DNA of 64,000 nt from Actinomyces gaoshouyii (GTDB lineage: Bacteria; Actinomycetota; Actinomycetes; Actinomycetales; Actinomycetaceae): NCBI RefSeq assembly GCF_002072175.1, contig NZ_MVIV01000010.1, positions 1 through 64,000 on the forward strand. The letters are read 5' to 3'. Shown here piece after piece: positions 41,722 to 50,124 of the stretch (within the stretch, counting starts at the first letter, position 1; each line of letters starts with the position of its first letter). Made by a program: the position numbers and the translations under genes. The notes below the pieces were generated by a model. The model was not told where the DNA came from, did not search any database, and worked only from the letters and a program-made list of their open reading frames with translations.

Positions 41722-43602
41722 TCAGGGCATCGCGGTGGCCCCCGGAGCGCCGACGTGGCTGATGCGTGAGGTCGCCAGGATCTCGGCGTCATCGATGGCC
41801 CACGTGTGATCGGCGGCGGCGCCCCGGCGCTGGACGAAGCCGAACCGGGAGGTGGAGTAGATGCTCACGCCGGCGTCGATGGCGCCGCGCAGCAGTGCGG
41901 TGTCCTCACCCTGGCCGGTATCGGGGAAGCCGACGGCCCGCGCGAGGTCGGCCCTGGCCACGATCGTCGGGCCGGAGACGAAGGAGGTGTACCTGTGCTC
42001 CCATTCGGGGAAGCGCAGAACGGTGAGATCGCTACCCGCCAGGTGCACGTAGTGGGCGTGCTTGCCGACGATGCCGGCGCCCGAGTAGTCGATGGCCGTG
42101 AGAGCCTCGGACAGGTAGTGGGGCCCATAGAGGTCGTCGTCGTCCATCTTGGCGATGAGATCGGCCTCGACCCGTTGGAGCATGGCCGTGTAGTTGGAGC
42201 CGAGACTGGTACTGGTCGGCGCGCTCATCCACGTGGGCTCCAGGCCGAGCTCGCGGGCGCGGGCGCGGGCGGCGGGGTCGGCCTCGAAGCCGTGGGTGAG
42301 GATGATCGGGCGGATCTCCACCTCCTCCTGGGCGGCGAGGCTCTCCAGGACGCCCACCAGGCGATGGGGCCGGTTGGTGGAGATGAGGGGGGCGACGGAG
42401 GGCGGCCGGTGGCGCCGCTCGGGCATCCCCAAGTCGGCCAGGACCGCGTCCACCCGGTGGGTGTAGGTGTGATGCGCCCAGATCTCGCGCTGGGCGAGGT
42501 GCGTCATGCGATCGCCGAGCTCGGGATTGGCGCAGAGCGCCCGCATGGCGCGCTCGGCACCGGCGCGGTCGCCGACGACGGCGAGGCTCCCGGCGGGCAG
42601 GAAGGCGCCGGTGGCGGGACTGGGCATAGTGACGACGGGCGTGCCGCAGGCGGTGATCTCGAAGATGCGCCGCGCCATCATCGAGGGGCTGGTCACCACG
42701 GAGTTGACGTTGAGGAAGACCCGGTGGGCGCGGTAGGCGGACAGCATCTGGACGTAGTCGAGGCTGCCGCGCACGGCGGCGTCGTGGGGCGCGGGGAACT
42801 GGTAGCGGTCGTCATCCCCCAGGTAGCGCGAGTAGATGACGAGGCCGTGGCCCGTGCAGCGCCCGGCATCGGCGGCGGCGCCGAGCAGGGTGTCCATCTG
42901 CTCGCGGCGCTCGGGGTACTTGTGGGCGAAGTACATGCCGGCGAAGGCGATGCCGTGGCGCTCCACGGGTCGCCCGTCCGGGCCGACCAGGCGGATGGGG
43001 TTGTGGATGGAGAGCTGAGCAGCGAAGGGCAGGACGCCGACGCGGTCGTGCCCGAGCTCGTCCCGGTAGCGCGGCACGAGGGTGGAGTCCGTGGTGTAGA
43101 CGCGGTCGAAGAGGGCGGCAGTGGCGATGGCGTCGTCGTAGTGGGCGGGGTCCTCCTTGTTCCAGAAGACCGTGGGGATCCCGGCGGCCCGAGCCTCGGC
43201 GATGAGCTCCCGCAGCCCCTCGGAGGGGGCTGAGTCGCCGAGGATCTGGTAGATCCAGGCGTCGTCGTTCCCATGCCAGGCGGACTCCACGAAGATGAGG
43301 TCGAGGGGCTGCTCGGCGAGCTGGGCTCGCCAGCGCACCGGGTCCAGGACCACGGCGCGCCACTCGTAGCGCAGGGCGAGGGAGGTGAACTCGTCGGCGA
43401 TGACCCCGACGGTCACGTCGTGCCGGGGCGCCGTGGCCTCGGGGAGATCCCAATCGGGGATGCCCTCCACTCCCCGCGGGACGGCGGGACGCGCGCGCCG
43501 CCGGCTCGTGGTGGGCCGAGCGGCGCGCCGGCGGCGGCGGTGCTCCCTCAGGCCGGCCGGGCCGCCGTGGCGCAGGTGCCACAGCGCGCGCCGCATGCTC
43601 AC
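41722..43602 (-). CDS. two-domain glycosyltransferase (CgeB-like plus GT2)
   Basis: A 626-residue fusion. Residues about 55-385 resemble CgeB/DUF3880-type GT-B proteins (DLIFVESAWHGND, TVFWNKEDPAHYDD, and the C-terminal RRIFEITACGTPVVT). Residues about 395-620 are a GT2-like domain with STNRPHRL and a metal-binding AKMDDDDLYGPHYL. The basic, Arg-rich N-terminus (1-45) is disordered. The GTG start overlaps the upstream gene by 4 bases; ATG at 43596 is also possible. It probably adds two sugars, or a sugar and a branch, to the polymer. Confidence 0.8.
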   Translation of the reverse strand: MSMRRALWHLRHGGPAGLREHRRRRRAARPTTSRRRARPAVPRGVEGIPDWDLPEATAPRHDVTVGVIADEFTSLALRYEWRAVVLDPVRWRAQLAEQPLDLIFVESAWHGNDDAWIYQILGDSAPSEGLRELIAEARAAGIPTVFWNKEDPAHYDDAIATAALFDRVYTTDSTLVPRYRDELGHDRVGVLPFAAQLSIHNPIRLVGPDGRPVERHGIAFAGMYFAHKYPERREQMDTLLGAAADAGRCTGHGLVIYSRYLGDDDRYQFPAPHDAAVRGSLDYVQMLSAYRAHRVFLNVNSVVTSPSMMARRIFEITACGTPVVTMPSPATGAFLPAGSLAVVGDRAGAERAMRALCANPELGDRMTHLAQREIWAHHTYTHRVDAVLADLGMPERRHRPPSVAPLISTNRPHRLVGVLESLAAQEEVEIRPIILTHGFEADPAARARARELGLEPTWMSAPTSTSLGSNYTAMLQRVEADLIAKMDDDDLYGPHYLSEALTAIDYSGAGIVGKHAHYVHLAGSDLTVLRFPEWEHRYTSFVSGPTIVARADLARAVGFPDTGQGEDTALLRGAIDAGVSIYSTSRFGFVQRRGAAADHTWAIDDAEILATSRISHVGAPGATAMP

Positions 43603-44669
43603 AGCTCGATGGTGCCCTCAGGCAGGGACCAGCCCAGGATGAGGGCGTTGACGGCCATGATGGTCGGGCCGAGGACGGCTCCGGGCTCCCATGGGCGGTC
43701 GGTGATCCTGTAGTCCGAGGAGTCGAAGAGGAGGGTGGGGCGCCTCAGGCGCTGGGCGTACTGGGCGACCATGTCGTGCTGCGGCGACTGCGGGGAGGTG
43801 AGGAACACGCCCCTGGCGCCGGTGGGGCGCTCGGAGGCCAGGAGCTGGGTGAAGACCGCTTCCTTGGTGGAGGTGAAGACCTCCGGGCCCGTGAAGTGGG
43901 CGTCGTCGCGGGAGCGCTCGTAGTACTGGTCCCCGAGCACGGGGTCGGCGGCCACGAAGGGCAGGCCGAGGGCCACCCCGTGGCGCACCGCTCCGGTGGC
44001 GCCCTTGGAGGATCCCAGGAGGCAGACCTGCGCCGGCGGGATCTCGAAGGAGCGGATCACCCGAGCGATGAGCGCGCTGATGGCGGTGGCGTTGCCGGGG
44101 GCGTCGAGGGTGTCTCCGTAGAAGGAGCCGACGACGCCTCCCAGGTCGCCGATGCGCAGGATGGCGGTATCCCCGGGGGTCAATCCGCGCAGGTGCTGGT
44201 AGTGGTGGGGAAAGTACCTCCACAGGGAGGCCTCGTTGTCGTTCGTGTGGATCGCCGAGAAGACCACGACGAGGCGCCGCAGGGCGTTGCCGCCCTCGGG
44301 CAGGATCATCTGGTAGAGGACGCCGTCCTTCGTCATGGAGATCCTGCCGGAGGTGATGGGCTCCCAGAAGCTGCGGATCCGGCCGCGGACGATGTACTTG
44401 GCGACGCCGTCGCCGCCCTCCCAGATGAGGTAGCCCTTGCCGGCCAGGAGCTTGTGAAGGGCGTGAAGGCGGGCGTCGGAGCGGCCCGCCCCGATGGGGC
44501 CCCCGGGGCCGGTGATCACGGCGTCGGCGACCCGGATGAAGTCGGGGTCCTGCTCGGCCAGGGCGACCTGGAAGCCGGCCGGGTCGGAGGCGAAGTCGTC
44601 GAGGGGGACGTCCCACACGCCCTTGTGGGGGCGGCGGGGCAGGAGCTCGACACCGTCTAGGTAATCCAT
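43599..44669 (-). CDS. XcbB/CpsF-like alpha/beta-hydrolase-type protein, copy 1
   Basis: A 356-residue protein resembling the XcbB/CpsF capsular biosynthesis family. The N-terminal third has YLIWEGGDGVAKYIVRG. The C-terminal two thirds look like an alpha/beta hydrolase: LVVVFSAIHTND, LRIGDLGGVVGSFY, and a nucleophile-elbow motif GSSKGATGAVRHG. Biochemical function is not established; Asp2-type O-acetyl transfer or esterase activity is one possibility. It is a close paralogue of the next gene and is coupled to the CgeB-GT2 gene by a 4-base overlap. Confidence 0.7.
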   Translation of the reverse strand: MDYLDGVELLPRRPHKGVWDVPLDDFASDPAGFQVALAEQDPDFIRVADAVITGPGGPIGAGRSDARLHALHKLLAGKGYLIWEGGDGVAKYIVRGRIRSFWEPITSGRISMTKDGVLYQMILPEGGNALRRLVVVFSAIHTNDNEASLWRYFPHHYQHLRGLTPGDTAILRIGDLGGVVGSFYGDTLDAPGNATAISALIARVIRSFEIPPAQVCLLGSSKGATGAVRHGVALGLPFVAADPVLGDQYYERSRDDAHFTGPEVFTSTKEAVFTQLLASERPTGARGVFLTSPQSPQHDMVAQYAQRLRRPTLLFDSSDYRITDRPWEPGAVLGPTIMAVNALILGWSLPEGTIEL

Positions 44670-44680
44670 CTCGGTACCTC

Positions 44681-45775
44681 TCAACTCTTGCGGGCGCTGG
44701 TGGGTGGCGCCGCGATCGTGCTCCCCACCGGGATCCCCAGCAGGATGGCGTTGAGCGCGGCGATGGCGGGCCCGAGGACCGCGCGCGCCACGTGGGGGTG
44801 GGCGCCGACCCTGGGGTCGTCGGATTCGTAGACGGCGCAGGGGCGCCTCAGGTCCCGGGCGAAGGCGAGGGCGTCGGAGGAGATCTCGGAGCCCCGGGCG
44901 GTCAGGACGACGCTGGGCGGCGGGCAGGCGGAGCCGGGCTCGTCGATGAGCTCGGCGAGGACCTCCTCGACGCGCCTGGGGAAGATGGGGGCCCCGGTGA
45001 AGTGCTGATCGTCGCGCTCCTCCCGATAGAAGGTGTCGTCGACGATCGGGTCGACGGCGATGAAGGGCAGGTGGAGGCGCAGCCCGTGGATGGCGGCGCC
45101 GGTGGCGCCCTTGGAGGGTCCGATGAGGCAGACGCGCTGAGGCGGCAGGCCGAGCCTTTGGATGGCGGCCACGATGAGCTCGGAGATGTCGTCGCAGTTC
45201 GACGGCGCATCCGCGGTGTCCATGAAGAAGGAGCCGGAGACGCCGCCCAGGTCTCCCAGTCTCAGCACGGCGGTGCCGGGGGGCGTGAGGGACCCGATGT
45301 GCCGGAACTGGGGGAAGATGTAGCGGTCCAGCCCGGGGTGGTTCCAGTCCGAGTGCATGCCGGAGAAGACGACGACGAGGTAGCGGGCGGGCAGTCCCTG
45401 CTCGGGCTCGTGGTAGGAGTAGGCAACGCCGGAGCGGGTCAGCGAGCATTCACCGGTGCGCACTTCGTCCCAGAAGGAGCCGACGCAGCCGCGGCGCACG
45501 AGGATGCCCTCGCCGTCGCCGGCGCCCGCCACGAGATAGCCCTCGGCGGTGATCTCCTTGAGCGCGGCCCTGACGCCCGGGTCCTGGCGGGCCAGGGCGA
45601 TGAGAGTGGTGCCTGTGCTCAAGCGCTCGTCGGTGACCCTCAGGCGGTCCGGCGGCGCCATGGTCGCGGGCCTGAGAGTCGCCTGCGGCGAGGTCATGAG
45701 CGAGGGCAGGTCCACGGTCACTGTCCTGCTGCCCGCCTCCTGGCGGACGGTCCCCACGTCGTCGAAGACTCCCAC
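44681..45775 (-). CDS. XcbB/CpsF-like alpha/beta-hydrolase-type protein, copy 2
   Basis: A 364-residue paralogue of the adjacent gene with the same block order: YLVAGAGDGEGILVRRG, LVVVFSGMHSDWNH, LRLGDLGGVSGSFF, and GPSKGATGAAIHG. The elbow serine is kept, but the residue before it is proline instead of serine. The GTG start was chosen because GAGGAGG lies 4 bases upstream; the open frame runs to 45997 as a shadow of the large transferase gene. Tandem duplication followed by divergence suggests two related modification steps. Confidence 0.7.
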   Translation of the reverse strand: MGVFDDVGTVRQEAGSRTVTVDLPSLMTSPQATLRPATMAPPDRLRVTDERLSTGTTLIALARQDPGVRAALKEITAEGYLVAGAGDGEGILVRRGCVGSFWDEVRTGECSLTRSGVAYSYHEPEQGLPARYLVVVFSGMHSDWNHPGLDRYIFPQFRHIGSLTPPGTAVLRLGDLGGVSGSFFMDTADAPSNCDDISELIVAAIQRLGLPPQRVCLIGPSKGATGAAIHGLRLHLPFIAVDPIVDDTFYREERDDQHFTGAPIFPRRVEEVLAELIDEPGSACPPPSVVLTARGSEISSDALAFARDLRRPCAVYESDDPRVGAHPHVARAVLGPAIAALNAILLGIPVGSTIAAPPTSARKS

Positions 45776-45825
45776 TGTTCCTCCTCGTGCTGGACTCGGC
45801 TGGGATGTCGCTGCTTGTCGGTCGG

Positions 45826-48800
45826 TCAGGTCATGAGGGCGCCGAGCGCCCGCTCGGAGGCGTGCCCGTCGTCCCAGGGGACGAAGAACTCGGCCCGCTG
45901 GCGGTAGCGGTCGCCGTAGCGCTCGTTGTAGGCGTCGATGCCCTGGAGCTCGGCGAGGAGGGCGTCCTGCTCGTACAGGAGGGGTCCCACCGCGCACTCC
46001 CCCACTGTCATGTACATGCCGCGCGAGGCTGTGTAGTCCTCCAGGTCGGGGACGTAGTTGAACACGGGCTTACCGGTGCACAGGTAGTCGAACATGACCG
46101 AGGAGTAGTCCGTGACCAGTGCGTCGGAGATGATGAGCAGGTCGTTGATGTCGTGGTGCTCGGTCAGGTCGAGGATCCGGGCCCGGCTGGCGTCCTTGGC
46201 CGAGGCCCGGCGGTTGTAGTTGTGCCCGCGCAGGATGATGGTCCACTCCTCGCCGAGCTCGTCGGCCAGGCGGTCCAGGTCGAGCAGCTCTCGCATGGCC
46301 GAGACCTGACCGCCGGCGCCGGTCTCGCGGAAGGTCGGGGCGTACAGCAACACCCGGGCGTCGGCGCGCAGACCGAGGCGGGAGCGCACATGGGCGCGCT
46401 CGGCCTCGTCGGCCCGCACGAGGCGGTCGTTGCGGGGGTAGCCGATCTCCAGGATCGGGCCGTCGTAGAAGAACTCGCGGGCGGCGATGGAGGAGAAGAA
46501 GGGGTTGGGCGAGACGAGGCCGTCCCACTCCGAGCTCTCCTCGCGGCCCCGCAGGGCGCCGACGGCGTAGGTCCAGGGCGTCTCCTCGATATGGGAGCGC
46601 CCGATGTGCTTGAGCGGCGTGCCGTGCCAGGTCTGCAGGTAGCGCTGGAAGGGGCGGTTCCCGTATCCCTCGATGCCGCCGACGTTGTTGACGACGTAGC
46701 GGGCCCGGGCGAGCACCTCGAACCACTTCGTGGAGCCCTTGAGCAGCGGGGTGGCGCCGTCGGGCACGACGACCGAGCCGTCATTGACGGCCCAGTAGAG
46801 GTCCAGGTCGGTGTCCTGCCTCTTGAGCTCCTCGAAGAGGGCCAGGGGCGAGTCGGCGGCGTGGCCCTCCATGAAAGAGGCGAATACAGCGGCGTCCATG
46901 GGCTCGATGCCCGTGGCGGTCTTCCACTGGCCCAGGAGCCGGAATCGGTTGTGGCGGCCGCGCTCGGTGTGGAGCAGTCCCTCGTCGACCCGCATGGTCA
47001 TGTCCAGGGAGTCGGCGGAGACGTGGAAGCGCGAGTGCAGCGCGCCATCCCAGATGTTCATCTGGAGGGTGGTCTGGAGCAGCGAGGAGTTGGCGCGGAT
47101 GCGGTACTTGGAGTCCCGCCCGTCCACGCGCAGCCAGAAGTGGTACTCCCCCGTCCTCCAGGCGATCTCGCGGTCGGCGTACCAGCCCTTCTTCCAGGGG
47201 CGGATGGTCACAGCGAAGCGCCCGGGCGAGGGGATCTCGAAGGCGCAGTGCTCGAAGGCCCCCTGATCGCTCCACATGGAGACCGTGGACGCGGGGTCGA
47301 CCTCCGCGGGGCAGCACCCGGTCAGGCGCCAGGCGTGGTCCTCGTAGGTGATCTCGTCGACGATGAGGGAGGAGGCGCCGTCGACGAGGCACAGGGAGCC
47401 ATCGGAGTCGCCGCGAACCGACCAGGTCCGGTCGGGGCTCTCGCGCACGAGGCCCTGGGCGGGCACGACTCGCTCCCAGTCTCCGCGGGCGCTCTTGACC
47501 TCCAGGTGCCAGCCATTGCGGGCCCCCTTGGGGACGTCACGGCCCGGGACCCTCGACATGGATATCGAGGCCTCGACGGCGCCGTCGGCGGCGGCCTTGA
47601 GGACCGCGGGCAGGATGGTGGAGTCGTGATCGCGGATGTAGCGGGCCTCGCGGATCGCAGAGCCGTCGACGGAGCGGATGATGGTGGCGAGGCTGGCGTC
47701 GCGCTCGACGACGCCGGTGGCCATGAAGGAGAATCGGCGCTGGTCCAAGGTCAGGGGCCTGGTCCAGGAGGACCAGTCGATGGAGGCGCTCCAGCCGTCG
47801 TCGGAGATGGCGGTGTCGCCCAGGCGGATCGCGCCGCCGCGCCACACGGGGCGCAGTTCCTCGAAGTCGGAGGCGTGGGTGCGAGAGGCCACCGAGTACC
47901 ACATGCTCCATGTGCGCGAGATACCGGGCTCCTCGGGGAGTGCCGGCAGGCGGGTGGCCAGGGGCTCGGAGATGATGAAGCCGCAGTCCTCGCGGTCCCC
48001 GATGCCGGCGGGCCAGGAGCCGTTGGCCCACTCGTTGCGCACGCGGCGGTGCTCGATGGGCACGGTCAGCCCGTCGGTGGAGCGCAACTCGAAGGAGATG
48101 ACCTGCTCGGCTCCGGTGGGCAGGATGTCGAGGAAGGCGTAGCCCTCGACGGTGAGCAGCCCGTCACGGATCTGCGCCTCGGTGACGGTGCAGCGGGGCT
48201 TGGCGTAGCGGGTCATCGAGTCGTAGCCGCCCTCGATGAGGGGGGCGAGCATCTCGGTGTTGACGCTGAGATCGGCCCGGATGCCCCGCTCGTCCTCGAC
48301 GATGGGGATGTCGAAGAAGTGCCTGTTGATCCACGCCTCGGCGCGGTCGGCCATCGCGATCTCGCCTCGGGCCTGCCAGGCCACGAGGGCCCGGCGCCCC
48401 AGCGGGATGCGGCCCATGAGATCGGGGGTCACGTACGGCCAGTAGCGGGTGAGGGTGGAGATGTAGGCCTGGTCAAACTGGGGGTCGCGCCCGAGGTAGG
48501 GGGCGTAGACGGGCAGGTCCCCCTCGAGGAGCTTGAACAGGAGGGTGTCGCGCAGGACCTCGGGGTTGTCCTGGTGGGCCACGAGTTCCCAGGTGCGGTC
48601 CACCATCTCCATCTTGTCGACGAGGTTCTTCAACTCCCCGCGCTTCTGGGTGATGGAGGAGCGGTCCTCGCGCTCGCGGTAGAGGTAGACCGAGTCGAAG
48701 ACGACGTCGATCGCCGAGGCCGCAGCGTAGGCGCGGGCCACGGGGAACATGTCCTCGTAGAGCTTGCCGACGGGGAAGTCGATGCCATTGGCCGCCAGCA

Positions 48801-49527
48801 GCGACCGCCGGTAGACCTTGTTCCAGGATGTCGTGTCGAACATGAGCTCGGGATGATCCTGGATCTGGACACCGGTGACCACCCTCGACCCGGGTGCAAG
48901 CTCGGGGTAGAGGGACTGGTCGTGGGAGTACCCCTGGTTCCAGCCCTGCCATTTCCTCTCGCCCTGGAATCGGAGCACGTTGCCCGTGGCGATATCCGAT
49001 CCGCTGTGCTCCAGGGCGCCCATGAGGCGCTCATAGGCGCGCGGGTCCAGGAGATCATCGGAGTCGACGAAGCCGATGAAGTCCCCGGTGGCGACGGCCA
49101 TTCCCGCGTTGCGCGCGTCCGAGAGCCCGCCGTTGGGCTTGTGGAGCACGCGGATGCGGGAGTCGCGGGCTGCCCAGGCGTCGCACATCTGGCCGCAACG
49201 GTCCGGCGAGCCGTCGTCGACGAGAATGATCTCCATATCCTTGTAGGTCTGCTTGACCACGGACTCGACGGCGGCATCGAGGTAGTCCTCGACCTTGTAC
49301 ACCGGGATGATGACGGAGAGCTTGGGGCCGGTGGTCATGGAGTGCTGGACCGGCTCGGTGGAGGCGGCGGCCGCGAGCACGGGCGGCAGGTGGGACGGCT
49401 GCTGGTGCTGCTCGGCGGTCTGATGGCGCCGGTGGTAGAGCGCCCGCCGCACGGACTTCGGCACCACGGCGCGCCAGATCGGCTTCAACGCGGTTGTCGC
49501 GGAGGATTCGGGGCTGTCCGCGGCCAT
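45826..49527 (-). CDS. large GT2 plus CDP-glycerol glycerophosphotransferase (TagF-like) fusion
   Basis: A 1233-residue protein. Residues about 69-300 are a GT2 domain with SVIIPVYKVEDYLDAAVES, ILVDDGSPDRC and the metal-binding DSDD near 152. The middle (about 330-860) is beta-rich with no clear family, perhaps acceptor-binding. Residues about 870-1225 are a Glyphos_transf domain: YLQTWHGTPLKHIG near 967, YPRNDRL, APTFRE, RGHNYNRR near 1104, and DALVTDYSSVMFDY. It probably adds glycerol phosphate from CDP-glycerol to a sugar-primed lipid. GGAGG upstream of 49527 supports the start. It follows tagD by 43 bases. Confidence 0.86.
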   Translation of the reverse strand: MAADSPESSATTALKPIWRAVVPKSVRRALYHRRHQTAEQHQQPSHLPPVLAAAASTEPVQHSMTTGPKLSVIIPVYKVEDYLDAAVESVVKQTYKDMEIILVDDGSPDRCGQMCDAWAARDSRIRVLHKPNGGLSDARNAGMAVATGDFIGFVDSDDLLDPRAYERLMGALEHSGSDIATGNVLRFQGERKWQGWNQGYSHDQSLYPELAPGSRVVTGVQIQDHPELMFDTTSWNKVYRRSLLAANGIDFPVGKLYEDMFPVARAYAAASAIDVVFDSVYLYREREDRSSITQKRGELKNLVDKMEMVDRTWELVAHQDNPEVLRDTLLFKLLEGDLPVYAPYLGRDPQFDQAYISTLTRYWPYVTPDLMGRIPLGRRALVAWQARGEIAMADRAEAWINRHFFDIPIVEDERGIRADLSVNTEMLAPLIEGGYDSMTRYAKPRCTVTEAQIRDGLLTVEGYAFLDILPTGAEQVISFELRSTDGLTVPIEHRRVRNEWANGSWPAGIGDREDCGFIISEPLATRLPALPEEPGISRTWSMWYSVASRTHASDFEELRPVWRGGAIRLGDTAISDDGWSASIDWSSWTRPLTLDQRRFSFMATGVVERDASLATIIRSVDGSAIREARYIRDHDSTILPAVLKAAADGAVEASISMSRVPGRDVPKGARNGWHLEVKSARGDWERVVPAQGLVRESPDRTWSVRGDSDGSLCLVDGASSLIVDEITYEDHAWRLTGCCPAEVDPASTVSMWSDQGAFEHCAFEIPSPGRFAVTIRPWKKGWYADREIAWRTGEYHFWLRVDGRDSKYRIRANSSLLQTTLQMNIWDGALHSRFHVSADSLDMTMRVDEGLLHTERGRHNRFRLLGQWKTATGIEPMDAAVFASFMEGHAADSPLALFEELKRQDTDLDLYWAVNDGSVVVPDGATPLLKGSTKWFEVLARARYVVNNVGGIEGYGNRPFQRYLQTWHGTPLKHIGRSHIEETPWTYAVGALRGREESSEWDGLVSPNPFFSSIAAREFFYDGPILEIGYPRNDRLVRADEAERAHVRSRLGLRADARVLLYAPTFRETGAGGQVSAMRELLDLDRLADELGEEWTIILRGHNYNRRASAKDASRARILDLTEHHDINDLLIISDALVTDYSSVMFDYLCTGKPVFNYVPDLEDYTASRGMYMTVGECAVGPLLYEQDALLAELQGIDAYNERYGDRYRQRAEFFVPWDDGHASERALGALMT

Positions 49528-49570
49528 CGGGCCTCCTTCGTGCTCGTTCTCGCGGGATGTCAGCAGGGGA

Positions 49571-49963
49571 TCAGGACTGGGCCATATCACCCTTGATCTG
49601 TGTCGTCGATATCTCAGGCGTCCGGGGCAGGTACACGATCTCGCACAGACCGCCGAGCTGCTCATCGAACCGACCCGTCCAGTCGTCACCCATGACGAAG
49701 GTGTCGATCTCGTACTTGACTAGGTCATCGACCTTCTGCTCCCAGTTGTTCTCGGGTACCACCAGGTCGACATAGCGGATGGCCTCGAGCATCGCCCGGC
49801 GCTCCTCATAGGAGAAGTAGGCCTTCTTGCCCTTCCCGGCATTGAATTCATCAGACGACAGGGCGACCACGAGATAGTCGCCGAGGGCCCTCGCGCGTCG
49901 GAGCAGCTCGATATGACCGTAGTGCAGGAGATCGAATGTCCCATATGTGATGACGCGACGCAT
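49571..49963 (-). CDS. tagD: glycerol-3-phosphate cytidylyltransferase TagD
   Basis: Makes CDP-glycerol from CTP and sn-glycerol-3-phosphate. The 130-residue protein has the nucleotidyltransferase motif TYGTFDLLHYGHIELLRRA (H-x-G-H), the RYVDLVVPE region, and the C-terminal RTPEISTTQIK signature. A GAGGAG ribosome binding site supports the ATG at 49963. It directly feeds the two TagF-like proteins and proves that the polymer uses glycerol phosphate units. Confidence 0.96.
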   Translation of the reverse strand: MRRVITYGTFDLLHYGHIELLRRARALGDYLVVALSSDEFNAGKGKKAYFSYEERRAMLEAIRYVDLVVPENNWEQKVDDLVKYEIDTFVMGDDWTGRFDEQLGGLCEIVYLPRTPEISTTQIKGDMAQS

Positions 49964-50023
49964 CGAAGAACTCCTCAGAGAGGCCAGAGCACCTTCAGAA
50001 CCGAAGATCACGATTCGACATCG

Positions 50024-50052
50024 AGTATGGTCGATCAATCCGATCCTGTCAC
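50024..50052 (-). promoter_or_regulatory. tagD operon promoter
   Basis: GTGACA (50047-50052) and CATACT (50024-50029) on the minus strand with a 17-base spacer. The start would be near 50017, about 54 bases before tagD. The surrounding 160 bases are less GC-rich than the genes. Confidence 0.5.
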
Positions 50053-50124
50053 CCGTTCAATGGTCGCAATTCCATGGACAACCTCACAGGAACAGCACTT
50101 GACCTGCCAATTCTCAGTGAACTT

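Noticed and set aside
45787-49596. Plus-strand open frame of 1269 codons
   Set aside because: It is antisense to the TagF-like fusion, whose domains and motifs are clear. Long antisense frames are expected in such GC-rich DNA.
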